A stretch of 64,000 nucleotides of DNA from contig NC_088305.1 of the NCBI RefSeq assembly GCF_032854445.1, forward strand, positions 23,779,400 through 23,843,399, read 5' to 3'. The position numbers and the translations under genes are program-made. The notes beneath the pieces are model-generated. The model saw nothing but the letters and a program-made list of their open reading frames with translations, was not told the origin of the DNA and ran no database searches. Every line of letters begins with the position of its first letter. Positions within the stretch are counted from its first letter, which is position 1. Source of the stretch: Liolophura sinensis. Its lineage: Eukaryota > Mollusca > Polyplacophora > Chitonida > Chitonidae. Of the stretch, positions 48,296-60,827 are shown piece after piece.

Positions 48296-48794
48296 ATCTG
48301 TTACATGCCAGGTGCCATAAGATATCGACATAGTGCTAATCCATCCAATGAGTTTCACCATTGTGTAATAATCAATATTGGACAGAGCTGACGTGCATAT
48401 AAAGAATAAGGTTTCAGCAATGCCTCGAGAATTGAATGAAGATTTGTTTCAAATTGCCGTCCAAGCTGTGATAACTTACGCTTTTGTTTTGTAACTTCGT
48501 TTATTTCTTTCACAGAATGTCCAGTGACATTTTCAGTTCTCCAAGAATGAACTGTATGCTACCTTATCAATGCTCAGCTGATGTATTGTGTGTCTGTTTT
48601 TTTTGAGCGGATTTAATTGGTTGTTTTTTTTTTGCGTGATTCTCAAGACGATTTCATTTATACCATTTAATGACCTTGAAAACATGAAAAATATCATTTA
48701 TAACACAAGATGTATAGGCCTGTATGATATATGTAACTTCGTGTGCTTAATTTATTCCTTTCTCTCTATTGTGAAGCATATTATATCCGTTTAT

Positions 48795-48800
48795 AATAAA
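48795..48800 (+). terminator. Candidate poly(A) signal of the BTB gene
   Basis: AATAAA 500 bases after the stop codon at 48293-48295. 'aagaataagg' near 48405 is a weaker alternative. Confidence 0.4.
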
Positions 48801-49364
48801 GGGCGACCCCGTATCTGTTGCCTACTGAGAGAAGACTTACCTGTTCCGAAGTTTCTGGGTGGATGTAAAGCTCTTGTTGTACCTAATTTTCGTCAACCCA
48901 TGAATGTGTCACTTTGTACAATGACAGCTGTTGAAGGTCATATGTCAATATCTCCTGGTCTTCTCACATTGCACGACTGTTGGACCAGTGGTGGTGGGGG
49001 AAGGGGGTTGGTTGTAGGGGTGGGGGTGGTTTTTTCGTCCTTAGTGTTTTTCTTCACAACATTCCCTTTATAAAATGTGCATGTGCACAATACGTTCTAG
49101 TTCGCCATCCTTTGGGGTCTTTCCTTAACGGCAAGGGAGGTATTTTCAATTCTACTATTAAAAGCACGAGATAAAGCAGCTTGTGTTGATATTTCTAGAA
49201 AAGCAATTGTGTAATAAGAAATCAATAAGGAATGCAGTTGAGCTGTCCACAACGTTGTCATATCAAAACAGCAATTACCGTTAAGGCGTTTTGTAACGCA
49301 TACATTTCAAGTCTGTTGAGATACAATTAGAAATTTGGCGTATTCAAAACCATTTTTATTTATG
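48801..49364. other. No firm gene
   Basis: A G-rich tract lies at 48990-49030. The plus-strand open frame running to 49073 has a very hydrophobic start and no family resemblance. On the minus strand, 'ttgcttttctag' (AG at 49198-49199, minus-strand order) is a good-looking acceptor that might belong with the possible exon at 49781-49905, but the frames did not give a convincing product. Confidence 0.3.
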
Positions 49365-49535
49365 CAACTGTGACCAACAATATGTTGGGAGCAAAACGGA
49401 GTTTGTGGAACCCACAACCATGTAAACAGTACATGTAGACCTACCCTCGTAGTATACGGCCGGAGACGAAACCATTCTGAGTTGGACTTGAACCCACAGC
49501 GACCGCATAGGTGAGAGACTCGTGAGTCATTGTGG
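49365..49535 (-). mobile_element. SINE family A, degraded
   Basis: Retains 'tacggccggagacgaaacca' and 'gagttggacttgaacccaca', the reversed body and B box. The 3' part is barely recognisable. Confidence 0.6.
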
Positions 49536-49780
49536 TTCTTTACACAAAGGGCAGATAACTGCGTCTGTTTAACCTCAACTGCCCACATTGATCAAGCCAG
49601 GAGACTAATTAATTCGTCACATAAATCTTACAAAATTTACAAAATTCTTGTGTCAGATATCACAATTACCAGTACTCATTTAAAAAAGGATAAAGGGTTT
49701 TTTTATTTCGGAGGGGAGGGCGGTGGGGAGGGAGCATGTAAGTGCCCGGTTTACAGTTTTGACATGGCAAGTTTTCTCAC

Positions 49781-49905
49781 CTGCTTGATATCTTGCCATG
49801 GACAACCAAAACGTGCCAGACAATCCTGAATGTGTTTGTGTACGTTATTGAATTTGTCTTGTGTCTCGCCTGTACCAGGATTAAGCAGATTTTTTGAGAG
49901 CTTTG
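49781..49905 (-). CDS. Possible internal exon, Rid/YjgF-like
   Basis: On the minus strand a 125-nt interval lies between a strong acceptor (gactttctcag, ending at 49906) and a canonical donor (CAG|gtgaga at 49780). It encodes 41 residues plus two leading bases. The centre, NNVHKHIQDCLARFGCPWQD, resembles the helix of Rid/YjgF-fold proteins (a TGE before it, then Asn, His/Ile, Leu, Gly and Asp-Ile spacing). No partner exon was found on either side within the window, so it may be one exon of a spread-out gene, a pseudogene relic or chance. Treat the family name as a hint only. Confidence 0.3.
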
Positions 49906-51282
49906 CTGAGAAAGTCAATGTTAATCGATTAACAGTCACAAAAACTAGGCGTGGAGTGTACAACCTCTGACGCATTGTAGGTCACTCGATTCTACTGGTA
50001 GATCGTTTGTCCCTGAGGCTTGGTCCACTTGCACTGGTTTGATGAAAATGTTTATTAATTTTAAATGTGATGACAACACAGAATTATGAGTAATTCTAGA
50101 CGACGGACGTTTACAAAACTGCATTTAAAACTGCTGTTTTACTCTTTTGATCTAAATCCGCTGAATCCTTCGTGTAAGATGGCACGTAATTTGGCACCTT
50201 TTAAGCATTTCCATGACTAGCTGGAATAAAACCCGTAGTAAACTGACAAGAGGCCGGTTTCTACTGGTTACTTGTGACCATTTGCCAACTATCACACTGT
50301 CGTCGCTCTTCTCGTTTAGCTCCACGCTGTTCGTGTTTTGTATTGCGTACTGTTGAAGCCAGTATTTAAATAGTTCAGATGAAGAAAGCCCATGTCTCTC
50401 TCGCGCTATCTACCTCGTCATATGCCTAGTTGCGGAAGAATCTATGAGGTGAAGGCACTACAAATTTCTTCAAGCCAATGGTGTCTGGAGATATTGGGTT
50501 ATGGCATTGTATGTAGCCTCGTCTCCAATGCAAAATCCTGAGCGGGTTAGCGTGCAGAGAACAGACGATACTCTTCACAGTGCATGCGTCTATTTCTAAC
50601 TTTCGCTTTAGATCAAGGCACCAATCGCAAATCTTGTATAGAAATCTTGAACAACGCCAAGGTCACTGGGGTCACGATTATGAGACAGGAAGTGATGTCA
50701 GAAAACACAAACAATCCTCTTTCTCTAGAATGTGATAGGAAACATGATTCCAACCAAAACCTGAAACAATTTTATAAATGAATGTTGATTAAATAGTTCC
50801 GCGAGAGGAGACGAGTGATGGGGCTAAGTCTAAACAAGCCTTTGTGCATCTCACTGGCTCCAAAGGTCAACTTGTCTATTGGAGGCACTGATTTAAAGCA
50901 AAAAGTAGTGACTTGTGCGCTGTAAGAAGTGTGAGGACAGCTCTGTAACAGAAAGGAGAAAAAGTCCCTACTGCAACAACAACATACATACACATAGGCC
51001 TAACAGTGAACTCTGATTGGCTTTTCAGTATGTAAATAAGGTCACGAACTGAAAACAATAAGCCAATTAACCAATTAGAATTTACATGCATACTCATTTT
51101 GATCAGCCGAGTGAATGTGGGGTAAATTTTTATCATACCGTCTACTCATGGGCGCAGTGTAACGCGAGATAAACGCGGTTCTACGAGACAAAAGACAAGC
51201 AATGTTTTCCACCCAACGTTTATTTCACATGTAGGCCTGGAGTAATCTATTACATGACGCACAAACTATTTTCAGTCCCATG
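49906..51282. other. No gene recognised
   Basis: Besides the SINE C fragment at 50245, only unsupported short frames (50584-50781 plus; 50772-51136 minus). Confidence 0.35.
50245..50330 (+). mobile_element. SINE family C fragment
   Basis: 'gtgaccatttgccaactatc' followed by 'acactgtcgtc' matches 29125 and the reverse of 60302. Confidence 0.45.
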
Positions 51283-51450
51283 CTGATTTCCCCTTTGGTC
51301 GTATGTGGGACGGTCTGCCACCAATCTTGGGATGGTCGTGGGTTTCCTTCGGGCTCTCCCAGGTTTCCTCCTACCGTAATGCTGGCTGCCGTCGTAGGAG
51401 TGAAATATTCTTGAGTACGGTGTGAAGCACGAATCACATCAGTAAATAAA
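51283..51450 (+). mobile_element. SINE family A, 5'-truncated
   Basis: Begins in the body ('tgctgatttcccctttggtc') and runs to 'attcttgagtacggtgtgaa'. Head missing. Confidence 0.75.
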
Positions 51451-52416
51451 CATTTCAATAAGGTAATGAATACGGCCTGGTGAGTGAGTGCTCATTCTAG
51501 AGAACCAACTTGGGTGACTTCTTCAAATGTCTCCTAGTGATAATGTAGTGTGAGATCTCTTTTCGTTGTTCGTCTTTAATGGGCGCTTAGAGCAAAGAGC
51601 ATGTCAACTAATAGCCAGTGGAGTGCGTGATTTTACAGTGTCTAGACATACATGCCTTTTATCAGGATCAATGCATCAATGGGAAAATTCTCCGCAAGAC
51701 TTTCTGCCAAAAAATTCACATGCAAGAGCTCATAACAAAAAAATTGAAATGTAGGGATACCATTTATAAATGTGACGAATGCCAAAATTGCTTTAACTGG
51801 ATTTAGAAACTACATATTGTTGGTAATATGTATATGCATATGTATTAATTTATGATAGAATAAAAGATGATAGAATGAAGTCTGAAAGATTGAAGCGATT
51901 TTTAAAATTCCTCATTTTGCCATGGAAATGATTTAGATTCTTTTCTGACCAAGGGGAGAGTGGATGTAAATATGTGGAGGATAAATCTTTTCACACTGAT
52001 GTGATATCTCTCCATTTTATTACATTCTGCGTACAAACAAACGAATGGATGTTGTCAGGCTTCCAGGTATATAAATTATATACAAGGGGGAGTAAACCCA
52101 GCTTCAGTTGGATTTTTGCGCCGCACCTGTCCTTACAAATCCCCTTGAGCCCCGTAAGAGATTGTTTACGATGGCCGTCTGCATGGCTGATGGGTGCAGT
52201 TTACGCAGAATGGACAAATGCACTCTGACTGAAAACACAACGACACTGGCATATATATGTATTATTGATGGAGCATTTTTTCATTACATTACATCAGTGT
52301 ACTAAATGATCATAGAATATTTTGAACAGTGGACTGTGGTGTACATATACGTATTGCTTTTGAAATATTTCTAATAGAGTGCAATGGCGAGCCATTCTGC
52401 ATTGAAAGAATAAATG
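51451..52416. other. No gene recognised
   Basis: AT-rich, without exon-like structure or repeats I could name. Confidence 0.35.
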
Positions 52417-52625
52417 AACGCCTAGAGTTTAACGTCGTGCTTAACAATATGACGACGGAGATTCATTAGGTGTGTGTACATATACTTGTGTATTCTTGTG
52501 GCAGGTCGAGTCCATGCCGCCAAAGTTGCTGCCGCCACTGAAGTATCATGCGGAAGACGCCAGACATGTCACCCCACCCAGTCACATTATACTTACACCG
52601 GGCCAACCAGTTCTCCTTCTTTGCT
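52417..52625 (-). mobile_element. SINE B2 variant, reverse copy
   Basis: Reverse of the B2 pattern: 'agtttaacgtcgtgcttaac', 'gccgccactgaagtatcatg', 'gacatgtcaccccaccca' and 'gggccaaccagttctcc'. Confidence 0.65.
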
Positions 52626-53947
52626 CTAATCTCAGCAACAAGTACTGTTTTTAAAGTCTTTGTTATAACCAGATCCTGGTGTGATCTATTGAAGCATTAG
52701 GCCACTGAAGAGGTCCTACATTGAACAGAATTTTTCTCCGTGGTTAAATATTCCCAGTAATCCATTACAGCAAGTAACATACGCCGTTCTGATGATATCA
52801 CAAAGAGATTTTCCTTATTGTACATCGACTTCATTCTGAGTACGTTATGTGCAAATTTATTTTGTAATAAACATTCTGTAATGATTATGGGATAATGATT
52901 TTAACAACCATCATTTCTGTTTACATCGTTATTGTCCACAGATGCAGCAGTTGGGATCTCGTGCATGTGCAGCTGATCGTCAGCGGCTATTAACAGGCCG
53001 CTATGCTGTTTTACAACTGTTATGCTTTATACGTCAGCGGTCAACCTCAAGCCATGTTGTTATCCAAAAGCCGCTCATTACAAACCACACATCGACCCCT
53101 TTTTGCGTCGATATCCTGCTCGGTAAACATGTGGCGGCGAAAAAAAAAACAACAAAAAACATGATCAAAAAACAAGCGAGGACATGCAGTGTTGTGGTTT
53201 GTAAACTGATCTCAATTCACTCGGTTCAATACGGCAACTTTCAAGTTATGTGACACACCTGTCATTGTATTACTAACAAAAAGAGTTATTTGTTTATTTA
53301 GGTGCTGGTTTTATTTCATTATAGTGTTTAATGCTGTCTTCAAGAATGGGTCATTTATACCATGAAGCTCAGTTTGAAACTGGGCTGTCGCAAGTAAACC
53401 ACCGCTTCTCACCAGATACTTAATTTCCAAGCTTACGGACTTAAAGCCGCGACAATGTGTATATCTCCTTACATAGGTTACTGTATTTATTTATTATTTG
53501 ATTTGTGATTTATACCGTTTTCAAAATGTCTTAACTTGAACGACATGGCTCCACAAACTAATATGCTGATTTACTGCTGCGGTTGATTTAACCACCGGGT
53601 TAGTTGTGTATTGCAGCGGTGCATCAGCCATTGGATGTTTTGGTGTTTGGTTAATTCATGTAGCTACTATGTCACAAAACATTCTGTAGAATTTCTACCT
53701 TATTCTTACGCTGGGTGATACCTCATTCGAAGTTTTGAGACATTAAAATGTCAAATCAGCTTTAATTCACTTGTGTACAAGCTGGAGGTGCGTTAAAGGA
53801 AATATAATCGTTTGGTTTAATTGCTCTTTGGTTCTTGCGTTTGTATATGGGAACGCATTTGTAAGAATAGAGAAGAGCTACGGAACCAAATGCGTAAATG
53901 CGAGAAAAGCAAATGGACAAAGCGATTGTATTCGTTGTTACACATGT
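52626..53947. other. No gene recognised
   Basis: An ATG frame at 52942-53253 starts immediately after an acceptor-like 'attgtccacag', but its 103-residue product matches nothing I know. A weak SINE A-like end in reverse lies around 53305-53360. Confidence 0.3.
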
Positions 53948-54019
53948 AACTGCCGCGCTTGGCGTTCAGCATGAAGGGTATAGTGCAACGACTGGTTGAC
54001 CCGTATCAGTATAATGGCT

Positions 54020-54101
<82 letters not shown>

Positions 54102-54280
54102 TAACTGGACAAATCTCACCAATGCGGTCGCAATTTCTGCTTCCTTCCGGTCTTATATGTGGGAAGGTCTGATAGCAAACTGTGGATGGGCTTGGGTTTT
54201 CTCCATGCATGCAGAGCCCGATTTCCTCACACCATAGTGTGGGTCGCAGTCTAAAAGTAGTCTGGAGTATGGTGTGGCTA
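53948..54280 (+). mobile_element. SINE B piece, (AT)n microsatellite and SINE A piece
   Basis: 53948-54022 is SINE B body (cttggcgttcagcatgaagg ... ataatggctcgg). 54023-54097 is 75 bases of uninterrupted AT repeat. 54113-54280 is SINE A from 'ctcaccaatgcggtcgca' to near its 3' end. The B copy stops exactly where intact copies continue 'gcggggcggcttac'. Confidence 0.8.
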
Positions 54281-54660
54281 TGTCCACCTACTTCCACTCA
54301 CACCCCACTAGTGTGGAGCCTCACTGAGTCGCAAGCCTCATGATGGCTTCTTCCGTTTTAATATCTTTCGTGAGATCACGCGTGTCAGGAAAAGTCTGCT
54401 CTTCAGTGAAATTCTGGGCTTGCCCACCGCTCTGTTGTTCAGCGAACTTCCTGCTAATTTCTATATGTGCATAGACGACTCTGGTTAATAATACAGATAC
54501 TATGTGTACCCAGCGCAGCGGACAAAATGCACTGTCACGTGCAAGTCAGATTCGCTGTAACCATAAGACAATTAGGTGTGAAGTTTATCACATGGGAATG
54601 GGTGTAGACATAACTAGCTATGTTGGTGTTGAGCTAACATAAAGACTAAAGTTTGAATTG

Positions 54661-54840
54661 AATATATGTTTACTGTGTGGTTATAGTATATACTTATTGT
54701 TGTATGGTTATAGTATATGTTTATTGTTGTATGGTTATGGTATATGTTTATCGTTGTATGGTTATAGTATATGTTTATTGTTGTGTGGTTATAGTATATG
54801 TTTATTGGTGAATGGCTATGGTGTATGATTATGGTATATC
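54661..54840 (+). repeat. 27-bp tandem repeat
   Basis: Between six and seven copies of 'gtatatgtttattgttgtat' plus 'ggttata', with small changes. Confidence 0.85.
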
Positions 54841-56664
54841 AGAAAGGCTATTAAATTGTACTGAAAGCTGTTTAGGGACCACAGTTTAAACATCCAACTG
54901 AAAATTTAAAAATGACTTCAGACATCCTATTTAAAATTGTGTTTAAAAGTGTGTTAACTGTCATGCGCGAGATTATCCAGTACATCGTACGACCTGAGTG
55001 AGTTATAACTGTAGGTATATGGAGGTACCCATGCATACTTAGCAATACATATACCAGCTAAGAGCTGTGTAGTTGTTGACTGCTGGTGCTTGCAGTCCAG
55101 ACATGAATAATTAAAGCTGAGAGCGCTTTTGTAGTCATGTATGCGCATATATCTGTACTATAACGGTCAAATGTCAAGTTTTAAATATTAACCGTCTGTT
55201 TAACCAAAATAGCTAGAGAGGAAGATGCATGCATTGTTATGTGTGTGAAATATTTTCATGTCAGCACCTGTATGTTTGAGATAGGACTATTTCAGGCCAT
55301 CTAGACCTTATCAGTGGTAGATATATACATGTATATGTACTTATAAATTTATAGGCCTATGTATTTGTCTCTATGTATGTGCGTACGTGTGTCCGTGATA
55401 CAGGCGAATCCTGCCGGGCGAGGTTATCACCAGCCTTTGTATAGGTACACTGGAACTTGCAGTGGATCTGTGGCATGCGCATGTATGCCTATAGATGTTG
55501 TGTAGAAGATATACCCCGCCGAGTGTGTGGTTTATTATGGTACAGACCCGGACACTTGTAAACACTGTGTGATGAATATGCGTAGGACTTCAACAATCGC
55601 GAGCAATATGTAAACTACATGTGTGTAGGACTACAGCATAACGAACAGGACGCGCGTGCGAAGTGTATGTAGGCCTATTACCGGTGAAAAAGCACATGTA
55701 ACTGTGCAATTAAGTCCGGGATGCGCAGGAAGGTTGATTTGATATACATACAAAGTAAAATCATTGGAGACGGCTTAACTATCTGCGGACTTCATACCAG
55801 CTCTGCCAGGTTTAAAAAGAGGATTATTAAATTGTTGACAACAACGGACGAACCTCAAACTCCATCGTGAACCTAACAATCGAGACGCAATACTTCCGCG
55901 TACTCGATGTTACATGTATATATATATTTTACATGCATACACACGCTGTTGAATTATCCCGTCCCTCCTAAGGGCAATGAATGTATATATAGCGTGCCTG
56001 TCTCCGTCAGAATTTGATTGGATTTCAAAGCACATGGCACAGGTGACTGCTATGTATTTTATAGGCACATCTACATGTTAGTCAGTTAGGGCGTAAAGGC
56101 ATACTGTAGGACAACGTGTGGTGTTTGCGGCGTCCAGTGAGAATACCTTATATGTAATAAGGACAGCGGGAATAAGGGACGGACTTTGAAACAGTCTTGT
56201 GTTGGGAACCGATTAACCGTGACTCTGTGGTTCCGGAACAACTCAGTCCACACAGCTGTGGTGACAAAAAGAGCGAGAGAATCAGTCAAAAAGAAAGACG
56301 GGTGAAATGTATTTATGAATGTATAGCATTGTCGTGAGTGTAGAAGTCTACGTACACTGTAGCCTATAGTTTGCATACAGGCGGAGTTTGTATAGCATTT
56401 GTAGCTTACAATGTTGTCAGTAAAGACGACCACCTAGACCAAAGTTCATGCGGGTCGCTGGGAAGGCACTCCTTCCTCTATCAAACTGTACTTATTCTCT
56501 ACCAAACTATACGTGTTCTGACGTAATCGCTTCAAGAAATGTCCATCATGTCTTACAAAAGCCAAAAAGTTCAGGCCTTACCCTTTATCTCTGACGGTTT
56601 ACCTTAAGGTCTTCTCAAGTAGTTTGCTGTCTTTCCTGTGCGGCCGGCGACTGGGTGACCCACC
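54841..56664. other. No gene recognised
   Basis: Rich in 'tacatgta'-type words. The longest frame (minus, 56086-56433) has no known motif or splice support. Confidence 0.35.
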
Positions 56665-56751
56665 TATTTATAATCAGCCACACCTCCACGCAGGGACTGA
56701 CGCGCGGAGGATTTACAGGTAGTCGCTGAGAAGACTACAGAGTTGTAACAG
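56665..56751 (+). promoter_or_regulatory. Possible promoter and non-coding first exon
   Basis: TATTTATA at 56665-56672 lies in a locally GC-rich segment. About 80 bases later a strong 5' splice site reads AACAG|GTGAGTG (56751/56752). A TATA box, a short leader and a donor is the layout of a 5' untranslated exon. No coding exon follows in the remaining 7 kb, so support is weak. Confidence 0.25.
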
Positions 56752-56889
56752 GTGAGTGCTAACGATCTCTTCAGACTACGGAGGTATAAATCTTTGTGAA
56801 TTGTTACTGTGCGTGGTGAATTTGCTATTCGGATTCCCACACTGATTTTCATGTTAATTCATATCGGACTTTCACTTTCATGTTACTCT

Positions 56890-57155
56890 GGTGTAAGGCA
56901 AAAACGCTGCTGTGTGGAGGAGACAGGACAGGGGTGGGCAGCCTGGCGTCACCGATTTCGGTATAATGTCCCTGGTTGGGGTGTCATGTCTGGCGTGTTC
57001 GGTATCATAATTCAGTACCGCCAGCGCTTTGGCAGCACGATACTGCCACAAGCAGACACAGTATGTACATATGTACACACACACCTAAGGACTCGTCGTC
57101 ATCATCTCGCTGAAAACTTGTTAAACATGACGTTAAACCCCAAGCATACATGCAT
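56890..57155 (+). mobile_element. SINE B2 variant
   Basis: 'ggttggggtgtcatgtctgg', 'cgtgttcggtatcata' and 'accgccagcgctttggcagc', ending 'atgacgttaaaccccaagca'. The tRNA-like head is not clear. Confidence 0.65.
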
Positions 57156-57299
57156 ACGTACATACTTGCCATAGTAATAATATTTTCTACATAACTTATA
57201 TGTAGTTGTAACACAATTTACATGACGTACCACTGTCACAGAAAGCAAGATGTGTCTAATGAAGTGTGGTTCGCAATCACAGAAGTTAAGCGGAACATG

Positions 57300-59990
57300 T
57301 GTGAGGTTTACTTATAGGGAACGACGTCTGAGAATACCGAAGGAATGAAGGGTGAAGTTTTCTGAGGGAATATGAACGGTTGATGAGGGAACGACGTATG
57401 AGAGTACTGAGGGAATGGGAAGTGGAATTTTCTGAGGGAATGAGGAGTGGAGTTTACCTAAGGAATGAGGAGTGGAGTTTACCGAAGGAATGAGGAGTGG
57501 AGCGAAAATGAGGAGTGGAGTTTACCGAGGGAATAAGGAGTGAAGTTTTCTGAGGGAATATGAACGGTTGATAAGGGAACGACGTATGAGTGTACTGAGG
57601 GAATGAGAAGTGGAATTTTCTGAGGGAATGAGGAGTGGAGTTTACCTAAGGAATTAGGAGTGGAGTTTACCGAAGGAATGAGGAGTGGAGTGAAAATGAG
57701 GAGTGGAGTTTACCGAGGGAATGAGGAGTGAAGTTTTCTGAGGGAATATGAACGGTTGATAAGGGTACGACGTATGAGTGTACTGAGGGAATGAGAAGTG
57801 GAATTTTCTGAGGGAATGAGGAATGGAGTTTACCGAGGGTATGAGGAGTGGAGTAAAAATGAGGAGTGGAGTTTACCGAGGGAATGAGGAGTGGAGTTTA
57901 CTGAGCGAAGGAGGAGTGGCGTTTTCTGCGGAAATATGGGTAGTTGGTGAGGGAATATGGATGGTGGGTGATTAAACAACGTCTGAGAATACCGAGGGAA
58001 TGAGGAGTGGAGTTTACTGAGCGAAGGAGGAGTGGCGTTTTCTGCGGAAATATGGGTAGTTGGTGAGGGAATATGGATGGTGGGTGATTAAACAACGTCT
58101 GAGAATACCGAGGGAATGAGGAGTGGAGTTTACTGAGGGAATATTGGTGATTGGTGAGGGAACGTCGTCTGAGACTACGGAGGGAATGAGGTGTGGAGCT
58201 TACTGGGGGAATATGGATGGTTGGTGAGAGAACGACGTATGAGAGTACTGAGGGAATGAGAAGTGGAATTTTCTGAGGGAATGAGGAACGACGTCTGAGG
58301 CTACGGAGGGAATGAGGGGTAAAGTTTACTGAGGGACTGAGGAGTAGAGTTTACTGAAGGAATGAGGAGAGAAGCTTACTGAGGGAATGAAGTGTGGAGC
58401 TTACTGAGGGAATATAGGTGATTGGTGAGAGAACGACGTATGAGAGCACTGAGGGAATGAGAAGTGGAATTTTCTGAGGGAATGAGGAGTGAAGTTTCCG
58501 AGGGAATGAGGAGTAGAGTTTACTAAGGGAATGAGGAGTGGAGTTTACTAAGGGAATGAAGAGTGGAGTTTACTGAGGGAATGAAGAGTAGAGTTTATTG
58601 TGGGAATGAAGAGTGGGGTTTACTGAGGGAATGAGGAGTGTAGTTTACGAGGGAATGAAGATTTGGGTTAACTGAGGGAATGAGGAGGTGAATTTATTGA
58701 GGGAATGAAGAGTGGGATTTACTGAGGGAATGAGGAGGCGAATTTACTAAGGGAATGAGGAGTAGAGTTTACTGAGGGAATGAAGAGTGGGGTTTACTGA
58801 GGGAATGAGGAGGTGAATTTACTGAGAGAATGAGGAGTAGAGTTTACTGAAGGAATGAGGAGTGGAGTGTATGAGGGAATGGGGAGTGGAGTTTCCTAAG
58901 GGAATGAGGAGTGGAGTTTTCTGAGAGAATGAGGAGTGGAGTTTACTGAGGGAATGATGAGTGGAGTTTACGAGGGAATATGGATGTTTGGTGAGAGAAA
59001 GCCGCCTGAAAGTACTGAAAGAATGAAGAGTGGATTTTACTTAGGGATTGAGGAGTGGAATTTACTGAGGGAATGAGGAGCGGAGTTTACTGTGGGAATG
59101 AGGAGTGGGGTTTACTGAGGGAATGAGGAGGTGAATTTACCGAGAGAATGAGGAGTACAGTTTACTGAAGGAATGAGGAGTGGGGTTTATGAGGGAACGG
59201 GGAGTGGAGTTTCCTAAGGCAATGAGGAGTAGAGTTTACTGAGAGAATGAGGAGTGGAGTTTACTAAGGGAATGATGAGTGGAGTTTACGAGGGAATATG
59301 GATGGTTGGTGAGAGAAAGCCGCCTGAAAGTATTGAAAGAATGAAGAGTGGATTTTACTTAGGGATTGAGGATTGGAATTTACTGAGGGAATGAGGAGCG
59401 AAGTTTACTGTGGGAATGAAGAGTGGGGTTTACTGAGGGAATGAGGAGGTGAATTTACCGAGAGAATGAGGAGTAGAGTTTACTGAGGGAATGAGGAGTG
59501 GGGTTTATGAGGGAACGGGGAGTGGAGTTTTCTAAGGGAATGAGGAGTGGAGTTTACTGAGGGAATGATGAGTGGACTTTACGAGGGAATATGGATGTTT
59601 GGTGAGAGAAAGCCGCTTGAGAGTACTGAAATAATGAGGAGTGGATTTTACTAAGGGATTGAGGAGTGGAGTTTACTGAGAGAATGAGGAGTGGAGTTTA
59701 CTGAGGGAATGAGGAGTGGAGTTTACGAGGAAATATGGATGGTTGGTGAGAGAAAGCCGCCTGAGAGCACTGAAAGAATGAAGAGTGGATTTTACTAAGG
59801 GATTGAGGAGTGAAGTTTACTGTGGGAATGAGGAGTGGAGTTTACTGGGGGAATGAGAAGTGGAGTTTAGTTGGGGATTGAGGAGCGGAGTTTACAGGGG
59901 GAATGGGGGGCAGAGTTTAGTGAGGAAATATGAGTGGTTACATAGGGAACGACGTCTGGTAGTACCGAGGGAATATTATGTTTTACGGAG
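57300..59990 (+). repeat. Large purine-rich minisatellite, 25-bp unit
   Basis: About 100 copies of 'gggaatgaggagtggagttt' plus 'actga', the plus strand being mostly G and A. Longer variants containing 'gggaacgacgtctgagagtac' and 'gaatatggatggttggtgag' recur at intervals, giving higher-order blocks. For example, the block at 57370-57530 repeats at 57565-57720. Stops occur in all frames, so it is not coding. Confidence 0.95.
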
Positions 59991-60528
59991 AGAGGTAGGA
60001 ATAAGGAAAGGACTATTTCTCGCGGAGGTACAATACCTATGGAATAATTGTAAATATGTTCAGTAGTGAATATGTCCATTACTGACAGTTTATCATACTT
60101 GTGTATTCCCTCTCGAATGTGTTTACGTGGGTTAGCCGGCCCAGGGCACTTAACCGTGAACTGTCAATGTCACTCTGGGGTCAGGCGGATCGGGTTGCTA
60201 CCTGAAGGATGCAGGGTAGCCCGGCATTGTTAGTTTAGCACTAACGCATGTATTTCCCTGTAAGAAAAATAAAATACAGCGTGGAGAGTAAACCAGAACG
60301 GGGATGACGGTATGACAGTTGGCAAATAATCGCACGCATTCGGTGCAATTCGACCATTTGTCATCTTACCTCAATTTTATTCAAACTGTTCATATAAATA
60401 CTTAATTAATGTAAACTTATACAGCCCCACCCCCAGCTCCATGGCTTAAACAGAATTAAGTTCAAAATGTAATGCTGTTTGTTACATTTTTCTAGACGTC
60501 GATGTTCTAGAATTACTCTTGGTACTGT
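59991..60528. other. No gene recognised
   Basis: 60302-60340 carries the reverse of the SINE C block (tgacagttggcaaataatcg). The rest shows no feature I can name. Confidence 0.4.
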
Positions 60529-60827
60529 TGACCGGCCCCGATAGCACAGTTGGTGAAGCGTCCGCTTCAGGAGCGGTAGGTCCAGGGTCAATCCTGGGTC
60601 GAGTCACAGTTAAGACTTTCAAAAAGAGAAAGTTGTAACTTTCTCGTGAAGCGGATAGTGCAACGACTGGATGTCCCGTGTCCGTATAATGGCTCGGGCG
60701 GGGCCGCTTACTTGCACCAGATAAAATAGCGCTGGAAATCAGTCCTGCAGTTAGGAGGCACATTACATGCACTCTAAGGATTCCTGAAAAATTGTTATGT
60801 ACGACGTTAAACAACAAGCACTCATTC
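60529..60827 (+). mobile_element. SINE family B with near-perfect target-site duplication
   Basis: Head 'gatagcacagttggtgaagc', B box 'gggtcgagtcacag', tail 'acaacaagcactcattc'. Flanks actcttggtactgt (60515-60528) and actctaggtactgt (60828-60841) agree at 13 of 14 bases. A short deletion removed part of the middle. Confidence 0.88.

Noticed and set aside
48588-49073. 161-codon plus-strand frame after the BTB gene
   Set aside because: No ATG at its start, hydrophobic low-complexity beginning, glycine run from a G-rich tract at the end and no family resemblance. Probably 3' untranslated or intergenic sequence.
52942-53253. 103-codon frame beginning with ATG after an acceptor-like sequence
   Set aside because: The product ends in a Lys run from an A-rich tract and matches no family I know. 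No donor or neighbouring exon was found.
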